Positions 45,727 through 54,159 of a DNA stretch of 64,000 nucleotides are shown here, piece after piece. The notes beneath the pieces were generated by a model. It did not search any database. It had not been told where the DNA came from and saw only the letters and a program-made list of their open reading frames with translations. Source of the stretch: Tenericutes bacterium HGW-Tenericutes-1 (lineage in GTDB: Bacteria > Bacillota_I > Bacilli_A > Izemoplasmatales > Hujiaoplasmataceae); contig PGXM01000001.1 of NCBI GenBank assembly GCA_002839155.1, forward strand, positions 1 through 64,000. The letters are read 5' to 3'. Position 1 is the first letter of the stretch. Every line of letters begins with the position of its first letter. The position numbers were made by a program, and so were the translations under genes.

Positions 45727-45760
45727 AAATAACACTCCGAAAATTCGGAGTGTTATTTCA
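45725..45760. terminator. Bidirectional terminator after the lysine importer
   Basis: Nearly perfect palindrome AATAACACTCCGAA / TTCGGAGTGTTATT around 45729-45757 with A/T tails on both sides, shared with the converging acetyltransferase gene. Confidence 0.92.
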
Positions 45761-46324
45761 TTATAACCATTTTGACATGATGGCATAGCCATCGATTTCT
45801 TCTCTAACTTTAAAGCCTAAATTTTCATACATTTTTTTAGTTCCACGGTATGAGCTTTCAGAATTCTCATCAGAATTTTGAGGTACAACGAGTAATTTTT
45901 TATACCCGAGTCCGGTTAAATCTTCTAAAGCAAATTGGAAAAGTGCTTTACTGACGCCTTTGCGTCTGTATTCGGGTTTTATCATGAAACAAATCATAAG
46001 TGCTGTATCTAAATTCGCCCATTTGGAAAGAGTCGTCTTGAGTCTTGGATAATTTTCCCAATGACCGGCATTGAGCCATCCAATTGGTGTTTCATCATCA
46101 AACGCCATATAACCATGCATTAATCCGCCACTGATTTGATCTAAAGCTTCTTGACGGTTTTTAAGACCTTGTCTTTCTGTCCATTCGACTTTTGTATAAT
46201 CACTGTGATAAAAACGGCAGTAACAGCCTTTCCAATCTGGATGATGACTGAAATCTAGGTCATCCATGAACTGAACGAAGCGTTCTCCATCAAAAATGTT
46301 AATCGGTCTAATAGTTAAGTTCAT
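45761..46324 (-). CDS. GNAT-family N-acetyltransferase
   Basis: 187 residues. C-terminal GNAT core with the acetyl-CoA loop MIKPEYRRKGVSKALFQFA (about 113-131) and the usual MYENLGFKVREE strand-helix. An N-terminal cysteine pair (GCYCRFYH) marks a subgroup common in Firmicutes. Substrate unknown. Starts three bases after the peptidase gene, so probably co-transcribed with it. Confidence 0.87.
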   Translation of the reverse strand: MNLTIRPINIFDGERFVQFMDDLDFSHHPDWKGCYCRFYHSDYTKVEWTERQGLKNRQEALDQISGGLMHGYMAFDDETPIGWLNAGHWENYPRLKTTLSKWANLDTALMICFMIKPEYRRKGVSKALFQFALEDLTGLGYKKLLVVPQNSDENSESSYRGTKKMYENLGFKVREEIDGYAIMSKWL

Positions 46325-46327
46325 TGG

Positions 46328-47353
46328 TTACTCCTTGATATAAAGAAGCAAAAGCTTCAAAGTGTTTTCTACTGCACTGATATGAGTTCTTTCCATCCCA
46401 TGAGAAGCATGGACGCCTGGCCCAATTAATCCACCACGTAAATCATTTCCACCGTGTAAAGCAGCAGTTACATCAGATCCGTAAAACGGATAGATATCAG
46501 TTGCATAACTTAAATTATTTTCTTTCGCAAGTTTTGCGAGTTTGGAGACGATTTTATAATCATATGGTCCACTCGAATCTTTTGCACAGATGGAAACCAT
46601 TCTTTCCGTACAAGAGAGATCCTCGCCGATACACCCCATATCAACGGCAATAAGTTCGTCAAGTTCAGGGATGTAAGAAGCCCCATGACCCACCTCTTCA
46701 TACGTTGATATAATAATTTTTAAGTTTTGATAAGGAATAATTCTGGCTTTTGATAAATGATAAAGTAATCCATAAAGAATGGCGACACTGATTTTATCGT
46801 CAAGGAAACGACTTTTGATGAATCCAGAAGGTGTCATCGTCGTTTTTGGATCAAAAAAGATAAAATCGCCGGGGGCAATTCCCAGTTTTAATGTATCAGC
46901 TTTTGACTCTACAACCTCATCGATCCTAACAATCATTTTTTCAGGGGTTCTTTCAATCGTGTTCGCATCTCGGTTAACATGCGAAGACGGATTAATCGAT
47001 AAAAACGTCCCTTGATAATCTTTATGATCTCTGGTTCGAATTGTACAATATTCACCATCTAAGGTTGGCCATATCGGTCCGCCGATAGTCGTGAATTTTA
47101 AATCACCCGCAGCTGTAATACTGCGAACCATCGCGCCTAACGTATCGACGTGTCCTGATAATCCTAATTTGAAACTAGAAGAACCTTTAACGGAAATAAT
47201 TAAATTCCCCTTTTTTGTTTTTTGTGTTTCATACCCTAAACGGATTGCTTCGCTTTCACAAAAATCAATCACTTCTTGGGTATAACCTGAAGGAGAAGGA
47301 ATTGATAAGACTTTTTGTGCGAATTCTTTCACGTATTCTAATGTATTTTTCAT
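46328..47353 (-). CDS. M42-family metallo-aminopeptidase
   Basis: Cytosolic dinuclear aminopeptidase (glutamyl-aminopeptidase/PepA-type). Metal and catalytic motifs: GHVDTLGAMV, SRFLDDKISVA, STYEEVGHGASY, IAVDMGC and GVHASHGMERTH. About 341 residues. Start at the minus-strand ATG 47353 with aagggtgat upstream; a GTG at 47362 lies within that site. Likely releases amino acids from peptides. Confidence 0.93.
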   Translation of the reverse strand: MKNTLEYVKEFAQKVLSIPSPSGYTQEVIDFCESEAIRLGYETQKTKKGNLIISVKGSSSFKLGLSGHVDTLGAMVRSITAAGDLKFTTIGGPIWPTLDGEYCTIRTRDHKDYQGTFLSINPSSHVNRDANTIERTPEKMIVRIDEVVESKADTLKLGIAPGDFIFFDPKTTMTPSGFIKSRFLDDKISVAILYGLLYHLSKARIIPYQNLKIIISTYEEVGHGASYIPELDELIAVDMGCIGEDLSCTERMVSICAKDSSGPYDYKIVSKLAKLAKENNLSYATDIYPFYGSDVTAALHGGNDLRGGLIGPGVHASHGMERTHISAVENTLKLLLLYIKE

Positions 47354-47370
47354 AAATATCACCCTTCATA

Positions 47371-47379
47371 ATTATAGCA
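47371..47379 (-). promoter_or_regulatory. Extended -10 promoter for the M42 peptidase
   Basis: Minus strand TGC then TATAAT (47376-47371); no clear -35. Confidence 0.65.
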
Positions 47380-47447
47380 TAGATTACGAGTTTCATCGAG
47401 ATTCTCTTTTATTCAGTGACTTTGTATGTTAAAATAAAGGTGACATT

Positions 47448-47469
47448 ACCGCCTATAAGGCGGATTTTT
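47448..47469 (+). promoter_or_regulatory. Leader hairpin upstream of nadD
   Basis: CCGCC (47449-47453), loop TATAA, GGCGG (47459-47463), then ATTTTTAGG. It lies 6-7 bases after the likely transcription start (extended -10 TGTTAAAAT at 47427-47435), resembling either an attenuator or a 5' stabilising hairpin. Confidence 0.5.
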
Positions 47470-47482
47470 AGGAGCTGATACC

Positions 47483-48058
47483 ATGATTGTAGTCTTCGGC
47501 GGAGCGTTTAATCCTCCTACCATCGCCCATGAAGCGATTTATCATCACGTCGTTAAACATCTACCATGTACCAAATTCATCTATCTACCGGTGTCAAATC
47601 TTTATACCAAACGGTCTTTAGCTTCAAATTTCCACCGGTTGGAAATGCTTAAGCTTATGACTAAAAACTTGCCTAATGCCGTTGTTTCTACCATGGAATT
47701 TGATGATTCTGATTACTTAGGAACCTATCAAAGTCTGATTCGTTTCCAAGATAGTTACCCAAACGAAGAAATCGTGTTTGTGATTGGGGCCGACAATTTG
47801 GCAAAACTTCATAAATGGATCAACGCTGAAAGTTTATTATCTGATTTTAGATTCGTTCTTATAAACCGAAACCACACGGATATTGAAAAAGCCATTATGG
47901 ATAATCCCGCATTAGCGAAACATCGAGATAATTTTATTATTCTTCCCGATTTTGATATTGAAATATCTTCCACTTCCTTTAGAGAAAATTTTGATCAATC
48001 ATTGGTGACGAATGAAGTGTATCACTATATCCTCATCCACCAATTATATAGGAGCTAA
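47483..48058 (+). CDS. nadD: Nicotinate-nucleotide adenylyltransferase
   Basis: 191 residues. N-terminal nucleotidyltransferase motif GGAFNPPTIAHE (GxFxPxHxGH type) and the C-terminal ISSTSFRE signature. Converts NaMN to deamido-NAD, the substrate of NadE encoded two bases downstream. Ribosome-binding site taggagctg. Confidence 0.95.
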   Translation: MIVVFGGAFNPPTIAHEAIYHHVVKHLPCTKFIYLPVSNLYTKRSLASNFHRLEMLKLMTKNLPNAVVSTMEFDDSDYLGTYQSLIRFQDSYPNEEIVFVIGADNLAKLHKWINAESLLSDFRFVLINRNHTDIEKAIMDNPALAKHRDNFIILPDFDIEISSTSFRENFDQSLVTNEVYHYILIHQLYRS

Positions 48059-48060
48059 TT

Positions 48061-49917
48061 ATGTACAAACATGGATTCATGAAAATATGTCTCGTTAGTC
48101 CAAAATTAGCTGTTGGTAATCCGGATTATAACGTTGACCAAATGCTTCTCGCTTTAGAAAACAATGAAGCTTCAATAGTGGCTTTCCCTGAGCTAGGAAT
48201 CACCGCTTATACTTGTAACGACCTTTTCTTTCAAAAGGCTTTATTTACCGATGCGTTAAACGCATTACAAAAACTTCTGAATTTAAATACGTTTAAAGGC
48301 GTCATTATTTGTGGCATTCCTTTAGAAATCGAAGAAATGGTTTTGAATTGCGCGATTGTCATCCAAGGAAAGAAAATTTTAGGCGTCGTCCCGAAATTCT
48401 ATTTACCGAATACCAAAGAGTTTTATGATAAACGCTGGTTTAAATCCGGTTTTGAAGTCGTTAAATTTGTCAAAAAGATTGAACTACTCAATCAAAAAGT
48501 TCCGTTTGGCAATATTATTTTTACCGCTGATAAAGTGAAATTTGGTATTGAAATCTGTGAAGATATGTGGGCAACGATTGCCCCTGGTAATTTCATGAGC
48601 GTTAATGGTGCGAATTTAATTATTAATCTTTCTGCTTCAAATGAAACTTTAGGCAAAGATACCATCCGTAGAAGTACGGTTTTAGAGCATTCAAGAAAGA
48701 ATTGCGGCATTTATGCTTATGTCTGTGCGGGCTTGGGAGAATCCACTTCCGAAACCGTCTTTGGCGGTCATAACATTGTGGCTTCCAATGGAGTTTTATT
48801 AAAAGAACAAGCCAATTTTAGTTTAGAAACCGATATGCTTTGCGTTGATTTGGATTTTGATAAGATTGCGTATGATCGTCGCAGTAATTCATCGTTTAGA
48901 GATTCAATCTATAAATATCCGCAAGAATATCAACAAGTGAAATTTAATTTACCAGAATCTGTTGATTATCATTTCAATTATTTGACGGATCCAACGCCTT
49001 TTGTCCCCAAAGACAATATCCATGAAGCGTTTGAGAAAATTGCATCAATTCAAGAATTTGGACTTGTTAAACGCTTGAAACATTTAAATATGCGTAACGT
49101 ATTAATTGGCATTTCTGGGGGACTTGATTCATCGCTTGCGCTCATTATCGCTTGTCGCGCTTTTGACCGACTCGGATTTGACCGTAAAGGCATCATCGCT
49201 GTGACGATGCCTGCGATGGGCACCACGTCAAGAACTGAAAAAAACGCGAACCGGCTCATGAAAGGCTTAGGGGTGACCGCTAAGTCGATTGACATTAAAG
49301 ATGCCGTAGGCGACCATTTAGCGCTTTTAGGCCATGATCAAACGACTGAAGATGTGACTTACGAGAATGCACAAGCAAGAACGAGAACCATGATTCTAAT
49401 GAATATGGCCAATCAATACAATGGCATTGTTTTAGGAACGGGCGATTTATCTGAAATTGCGTTAGGTTGGTCAACTTATAATGGCGACCAAATGTCAATG
49501 TATAATGTCAATGCCGGAATTCCAAAAACATTAGTGCGTTTTATGATTGAAAATTATGCAAATTATGTCTTTAACGAAGACATCGAAGCCAGTTTAAACG
49601 ATATATTAGCCACACCAATTTCGCCCGAACTGAAAAAAGTTCAATCGACGGAAGCTATTATTGGCAAATATGAAATCAATGATTTTATCTTGTATCGATT
49701 CATGGCGTGCGGTGACGAACCTGGTCGTATTGAATTCATGCTTCATAAAACCTTTGGTTTATCGCTTGAAAAAGCAAAAGAAGCTAGTGATGCTTTCTTC
49801 AAACGTTTTTATTCGCAACAATTCAAACGACAAGCCAGTCCGGATGGACCGAAAGTCTTAGATATTGGCTTATCACCTCGAAGTGACTTCAGAATGCCTT
49901 CTGACGTTAAACGATAA
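48061..49917 (+). CDS. nadE: Glutamine-dependent NAD synthetase
   Basis: 618 residues: N-terminal nitrilase-type glutaminase with the Glu-Lys-Cys triad (FPELGITAY, VPKFYLPN, FGIEICEDMW with C166) and a C-terminal synthetase domain with the P-loop-like GISGGLDSSLALI. Makes NAD using ammonia from glutamine. ATG 48061 has taggagc six bases upstream; the ATG 18 bases later is also possible. Coupled with nadD. Confidence 0.96.
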   Translation: MYKHGFMKICLVSPKLAVGNPDYNVDQMLLALENNEASIVAFPELGITAYTCNDLFFQKALFTDALNALQKLLNLNTFKGVIICGIPLEIEEMVLNCAIVIQGKKILGVVPKFYLPNTKEFYDKRWFKSGFEVVKFVKKIELLNQKVPFGNIIFTADKVKFGIEICEDMWATIAPGNFMSVNGANLIINLSASNETLGKDTIRRSTVLEHSRKNCGIYAYVCAGLGESTSETVFGGHNIVASNGVLLKEQANFSLETDMLCVDLDFDKIAYDRRSNSSFRDSIYKYPQEYQQVKFNLPESVDYHFNYLTDPTPFVPKDNIHEAFEKIASIQEFGLVKRLKHLNMRNVLIGISGGLDSSLALIIACRAFDRLGFDRKGIIAVTMPAMGTTSRTEKNANRLMKGLGVTAKSIDIKDAVGDHLALLGHDQTTEDVTYENAQARTRTMILMNMANQYNGIVLGTGDLSEIALGWSTYNGDQMSMYNVNAGIPKTLVRFMIENYANYVFNEDIEASLNDILATPISPELKKVQSTEAIIGKYEINDFILYRFMACGDEPGRIEFMLHKTFGLSLEKAKEASDAFFKRFYSQQFKRQASPDGPKVLDIGLSPRSDFRMPSDVKR

Positions 49918-49938
49918 TATATTCGAAAGGAGCGTCAA

Positions 49939-49974
49939 TTGAAATTTTTGATTTCAGTTGAGATGATTCCATGA
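49939..49974 (+). CDS. Leader ORF (11 codons) coupled to mnmA
   Basis: AAAGGAG at 49926-49932 is followed after six bases by TTG, opening an ORF MKFLISVEMIP whose TGA (49972-49974) overlaps the mnmA ATG (49971-49973). mnmA has no good ribosome-binding site of its own, so the leader may deliver ribosomes to it. The ORF also contains an inverted repeat, TCAATTGAAAT / ATTTCAGTTGA (49935-49961), that would pair in the mRNA. Very short, so real translation is unproven. Confidence 0.45.
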   Translation: MKFLISVEMIP

Positions 49975-51104
49975 CAAAAGTCATTTTAGGCTTATCTGGT
50001 GGCGTTGATTCAAGCGTCTCAGCGGTCTTATTAATAAATCAAGGATACGACACTGAAGCGCTCTTTATGCGTAACTGGGATAGTGCATTAAACAATGATA
50101 TTTCTGGCAATCCTGATTTAATGGATCCTATTTGTCCGCAAGAAACAGATTATTTGGATGCATTAGCGGTTGCGAATCAATTAGGGATCGTTTTACACAG
50201 ACACGATTTCATTAAAGAGTACTGGGACGATGTGTTTCAGTATTTTTTGAACGAATATGCTAAAGGAAGAACTCCTAATCCAGATATCTTATGTAATAAA
50301 TACATTAAATTTAAAGCGTTTTTAGAAGTTGCGAAAACGTTAAACGCTGATAAAATTGCAATGGGACACTATGCAAGAGTTCGGGAAGTTGAGGGCGAGT
50401 TTCAACTCTTAAAAGCCCTTGATTTGAATAAAGATCAAAGTTACTTTTTATGCCAGTTAACCCAAGAACAACTAAAATATGTTTTATTTCCTATCGGAGA
50501 ATTAACAAAACCAGAAGTTCGAAAAATCGCTGATGAGTATCATTTAGCGACCGCGAAGAAAAAAGATTCCACTGGTATCTGTTTTATCGGCGAGCGCGAT
50601 TTTGCGGCCTTTTTAGCCAATTACTTACCGGCGAAATCAGGGAAGATTGTCTCTGATAAAGGGCAAGTGATGGGAATTCATCAAGGGTTGATGAATTATA
50701 CGATAGGTCAAAGAAAAGGACTTGGAATCGGTGGGAATAAAGAATTAGGCAATGATCCTTGGTTCGTGATTGGGAAGAACTTAAAAACCAATGAATTGAT
50801 GGTTGGACAAGGGTTTAATCATCCGTTACTTTTAGCGAATTTTTGTACGGTTGAAGACGTCAATTGGATTCCAAAGATTAAGTTTGAAGGCACTTTAAAA
50901 TGTCATGCTAAATTTAGATATCGTCAAAATGATATTCCAGTTGAAATTAACTGGGACGATAACTCTAATTTAAGTGTCAAATGTTTAGAACCTGTAAGAG
51001 CCATCACTCCGGGGCAAGCAGCTGTCTTTTATCTTGGGGATGTTTGTTTAGGTGGGGGCACCATTGATAAAGTTTATATGGATAATGTCTTAAGAATATA
51101 TTAG
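49971..51104 (+). CDS. mnmA: tRNA-specific 2-thiouridylase MnmA
   Basis: Thiolates U34 of Lys, Glu and Gln tRNAs. PP-loop GLSGGVDSSVSAV near the start, catalytic cysteines C108 (PDILCNKYIKF) and C204 (STGICFIGERDF). 377 residues. Start ATG 49971 overlaps the stop of a leader ORF. IscS, the sulfur donor, is not in this window. Confidence 0.95.
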   Translation: MTKVILGLSGGVDSSVSAVLLINQGYDTEALFMRNWDSALNNDISGNPDLMDPICPQETDYLDALAVANQLGIVLHRHDFIKEYWDDVFQYFLNEYAKGRTPNPDILCNKYIKFKAFLEVAKTLNADKIAMGHYARVREVEGEFQLLKALDLNKDQSYFLCQLTQEQLKYVLFPIGELTKPEVRKIADEYHLATAKKKDSTGICFIGERDFAAFLANYLPAKSGKIVSDKGQVMGIHQGLMNYTIGQRKGLGIGGNKELGNDPWFVIGKNLKTNELMVGQGFNHPLLLANFCTVEDVNWIPKIKFEGTLKCHAKFRYRQNDIPVEINWDDNSNLSVKCLEPVRAITPGQAAVFYLGDVCLGGGTIDKVYMDNVLRIY

Positions 51105-51112
51105 GTGAACAC

Positions 51113-51919
51113 ATGAAAAAAATCGGACTATGTTTATCGGGTGGCGGTGCCAGAGGTGCTTACCAAATTGGCGTTGCGAAACGACTAGAAGAATTAGGAA
51201 TATTAAGCCGAATTGAGGCGTTTTCTGGAACATCGATTGGGTCAGTTAATGCGGTGTTACTATCGACGAAACCGGTAGAAGAAGCATATAAATTATGGCG
51301 AGAAATCTCTCCTGACGAAATCAAGAGCACTGAGAGTATTTTTTCACGCATTCGCGAAGAAAAAATTCAAATCATTGAAAATGGGATTTTTTCGATTGAG
51401 GCATTAAGAGAAAGACTATGGAAATATTTAGATTTTAAAACAGTCAAACAAAAAGAAATTTATGTGACGATGTCTGAAGCAGGATCTCCGAATGATAATT
51501 TATTTAGTTTAGTGAAAAGTGGTTATCATCATTTCGTTAAGAAGGAACAAAAAGCGGTTTATAATCTATTGAGTGAATATGAAAATGAAGATATCGTCAA
51601 TATGATATTAGCCTCTTGTTCAATTCCTATTGTTTTTCCTGGCGTGACACTGGGGGATAAAAAATACTTTGATGGTGGGATTTATGACAATGTTCCAATT
51701 TATCCGCTAATTGAAGCAGGATGTGATACGATTATCGTTATTCACTTGCACTTGTTTGATCATATTAATAAAGACAAATATCCTCATGTCAATTTCTATG
51801 AAATTCGTCATAAACACACATTGGGAAGCCTCATGAAATTCGATCCCAATCATTCGCAAACGCTCTATGAACTTGGCTACGACGATGCCATGGAATTTTT
51901 CAAAGATATCGAATTATAG
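51113..51919 (+). CDS. Patatin-like phospholipase
   Basis: 268-residue cytoplasmic serine lipase. Oxyanion loop GGGARGAY (10-17), nucleophile motif GTSIG (39-43, Ser41) and the dyad Asp in FDGGIYDN (about 187). Bacterial relatives such as RssA/YqhO are phospholipase-like with unknown targets. Begins eight bases after mnmA with aggtgaacac. Confidence 0.93.
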   Translation: MKKIGLCLSGGGARGAYQIGVAKRLEELGILSRIEAFSGTSIGSVNAVLLSTKPVEEAYKLWREISPDEIKSTESIFSRIREEKIQIIENGIFSIEALRERLWKYLDFKTVKQKEIYVTMSEAGSPNDNLFSLVKSGYHHFVKKEQKAVYNLLSEYENEDIVNMILASCSIPIVFPGVTLGDKKYFDGGIYDNVPIYPLIEAGCDTIIVIHLHLFDHINKDKYPHVNFYEIRHKHTLGSLMKFDPNHSQTLYELGYDDAMEFFKDIEL

Positions 51920-51938
51920 AAGAAAAAACATAAGTTTG

Positions 51939-51978
51939 ACCTCCTTTGCGTAAGATTTAAGAAAAGGAGGTTTTTTTT
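51939..51978 (+). promoter_or_regulatory. Hairpin with terminator shape that includes the next gene's ribosome-binding site
   Basis: ACCTCCTTT (51939-51947) pairs with AAAGGAGGT (51963-51971), 15-base loop, then eight T directly before the ATG at 51979. The 3' arm is the AAGGAGG ribosome-binding site, so the fold would both terminate transcription and hide the site. Confidence 0.6.
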
Positions 51979-52611
51979 ATGAAAAAATTAATGGTTTTAA
52001 TCATGATGTGTTTTATTTTATCACTCCCTATGATCACAACCCTTGAAGCAGACGAATACCAAAATTACCAAGAAATCATCTTTGATGAAGAAGGTCATCA
52101 GTTATTAAAGCATTATACGAAAGATGATTATAACAGCTATTATTCGAATTTCGCTAAAAAATATTTTATGGGTTGGCGAATTTTAACGGTAACACGCAAT
52201 GAGACCGTTGAATTTTTATCAGAAACAAAACTTAAAATATATAACAATGGGTATAGTACGATAAAACATAACATCACCTTAACAACGAAAGAAGAGACAA
52301 AATTTCAAGCCAGCGTGACGGGTGAACTTGATTTAAAAGTCAGTGGAAATGTAAAAAAATTTAAAGGGGGACTTGACGCCAATATCAAAGGCACGATTCA
52401 ATATACCAAATCCACGTCAGCGAGCGAATCCTATGAGTTTGTGATAATTGTCGATCCTGGGACTTACGTCACGATTGTGACGCGAGGAACGGGTGAAATA
52501 AGTAATGGCGTAGCGAAACATTATTTATTTTGGATTCAAACAAAAAAGGGAGGTTGGGAAACCTTCGTAGTCACAACCGAATATTTCGAGATAATCAAGG
52601 AACGACTCTAA
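51979..52611 (+). CDS. Secreted beta-rich protein of unknown function
   Basis: 210 residues. Signal peptide (about 1-26, cleavage near LEA-DEY) without a lipobox, then a region of alternating polar and hydrophobic residues (about 75-165; TTKEETKFQASVTGELDLKV, GGLDANIKGTIQYTKSTS, VDPGTYVTIVTRG). This pattern recalls the strands of aerolysin/ETX-MTX2-like pore formers, but I see no decisive motif and the similarity may be compositional. No recognised family. Overlaps the following gene by one base (TAATG) and sits upstream of an ABC transporter. Trp-rich tail (FWIQTKKGGWETF). Confidence 0.72.
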   Translation: MKKLMVLIMMCFILSLPMITTLEADEYQNYQEIIFDEEGHQLLKHYTKDDYNSYYSNFAKKYFMGWRILTVTRNETVEFLSETKLKIYNNGYSTIKHNITLTTKEETKFQASVTGELDLKVSGNVKKFKGGLDANIKGTIQYTKSTSASESYEFVIIVDPGTYVTIVTRGTGEISNGVAKHYLFWIQTKKGGWETFVVTTEYFEIIKERL

Positions 52612-53552
52612 TGAAAAAAATCTATGGATTGTTAATCTTACTTTATTTAGCCATCGCAGCGGTTTTGATAATGATTGCGCCAAAGTCTCAATCAGTGGTA
52701 TTGATGGCGGTCAAAGAACGACCCTATTCACAGGTGATTACCGACGAGAAGGAGCGTTTTGAGGTGTTGATTTATCTTTCGGAAACGGATACTTTTTTAT
52801 CCACGAAAAACGCCATTATCGATGCAAGATTACTAGGCGATGACAGTGAATTAGAACTATCGGTGAGTTCCATCGACTATCTTGAAATGATGACGACTTT
52901 TCAAAATCAATCGTATTATGTTTATCGCTATGCTTTTGATTTGTCGGACTATGAATTTGAAGGTTTACCGATGATATTTGACAATGCATTCCTTCAATTG
53001 TCATATGAAAATGAGTATGTCATCGATTTTGAGATTGGATCAGTCTATCTTTTATGGCAAGTCATCGATGAAACGACAGACTTTGACTTTTTTCGGTTAT
53101 CGGGATTATATGGTAATTATAATAATCAAACGCTATTACAAGGGATTAGGATTGGATTTGATCGTTTTATAGAAGGAGAAATCACGATTCATTCAATCAC
53201 TTGCGGACTCAATGACATCCATTTTAATCTTGAATATACACTCTTGCACGATGAAATCATTGAAGGTTATACCCTCTATGAAACACTTGGAACTGAGTAT
53301 GACCCCTTTGATACGATATTGAATAACGTTGAATATTCATTCGAAATCTCGCCTTCAATAGTCTATGCAATTCCTTTAAACTATCGCCGACAAAATCTTG
53401 AATTGACGCGCTTTCCTTTAATCATCGATTATGAAATGGATCAAGAAACGAAACAACTTGTCATCGATGATTTTATGTTTAAAACCGAGTCTGTACAATT
53501 AGTGGAGGAGCAGGGTGATGTCCACACTTACGAATACCGCTATCGAGATTAA
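52611..53552 (+). CDS. Membrane-anchored extracytoplasmic protein of unknown function
   Basis: About 313 residues. One N-terminal span (about 4-24) and a long external region rich in acidic and aromatic residues, with many beta-strand-like stretches; no enzyme motif visible. I start at ATG 52611 in the TAATG overlap, since MKKIYGLLILLYL is a clean anchor; the frame runs 81 bases further back without a ribosome-binding site. Overlaps the ABC ATPase gene by 35 bases. Confidence 0.75.
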   Translation: MKKIYGLLILLYLAIAAVLIMIAPKSQSVVLMAVKERPYSQVITDEKERFEVLIYLSETDTFLSTKNAIIDARLLGDDSELELSVSSIDYLEMMTTFQNQSYYVYRYAFDLSDYEFEGLPMIFDNAFLQLSYENEYVIDFEIGSVYLLWQVIDETTDFDFFRLSGLYGNYNNQTLLQGIRIGFDRFIEGEITIHSITCGLNDIHFNLEYTLLHDEIIEGYTLYETLGTEYDPFDTILNNVEYSFEISPSIVYAIPLNYRRQNLELTRFPLIIDYEMDQETKQLVIDDFMFKTESVQLVEEQGDVHTYEYRYRD

Positions 53553-54159
53553 AAACGTGACAAAAAAATATCATAATCAAGCTGGAATTCATTTAGTCAA
53601 TGTGAAATTTGAATCAGGAAAACTCAATTTATTGGTTGGAAAAAATGGTTCAGGTAAAACAACGTTAATCAAATGTATCATGGGCGTTGTTAGATATGAA
53701 GGTGTCATTAACAAGCAACGATCGACCATTGGTTATGCCCCAGAAGATTATGTCATGCCCTATTTCATGAGCGTTTGGGATTTTTTAAATAGCATTGGAA
53801 AAATCAAGGATAGTCCTAGTGCGACACTGCATTCGGAGATTGACGAGCATTTAACTTATTTTGAAATGCAAAATCACGCTCATCAAAGTTTTGGAACGTT
53901 ATCAAATGGCATGCGTCAAAAAGTCAACTTAATTCAAGCTTTTTTGAATCATCCGAAAACGATTATATTAGATGAACCCTTGCATGGACTAGACGATATT
54001 TCTAAGGTGAAAATCTTAAAATTAATTAGCCAGCGAATGAAAGAAAGTCTCATTATCGTGTCCACCCATTATCCGGAACTGTATAAAACGCGAAAAAAGA
54101 CCTTATATGTAATGGAGGATGGCATGTTATATGAAAGAAATTCTCAAACTACAATATAG
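53518..54159 (+). CDS. ABC transporter ATP-binding protein, exporter type
   Basis: About 213 residues, compact. Walker A GKNGSGKTT, signature FGTLSNGMRQKV, Walker B IILDEPLHGLDD and H-loop STHYPEL. The signature is of the drug/peptide exporter (CcmA/NatA) class. Start ATG 53518 follows ggaggag at seven bases. Forms an exporter with the following membrane protein; the cargo or target may be one of the two upstream gene products. Confidence 0.88.
   Translation: MSTLTNTAIEIKNVTKKYHNQAGIHLVNVKFESGKLNLLVGKNGSGKTTLIKCIMGVVRYEGVINKQRSTIGYAPEDYVMPYFMSVWDFLNSIGKIKDSPSATLHSEIDEHLTYFEMQNHAHQSFGTLSNGMRQKVNLIQAFLNHPKTIILDEPLHGLDDISKVKILKLISQRMKESLIIVSTHYPELYKTRKKTLYVMEDGMLYERNSQTTI

Noticed and set aside
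51979-52611. Firm call of an aerolysin-type pore-forming toxin
   Set aside because: Only strand periodicity supports it; no diagnostic motif is visible, so the product stays unassigned.
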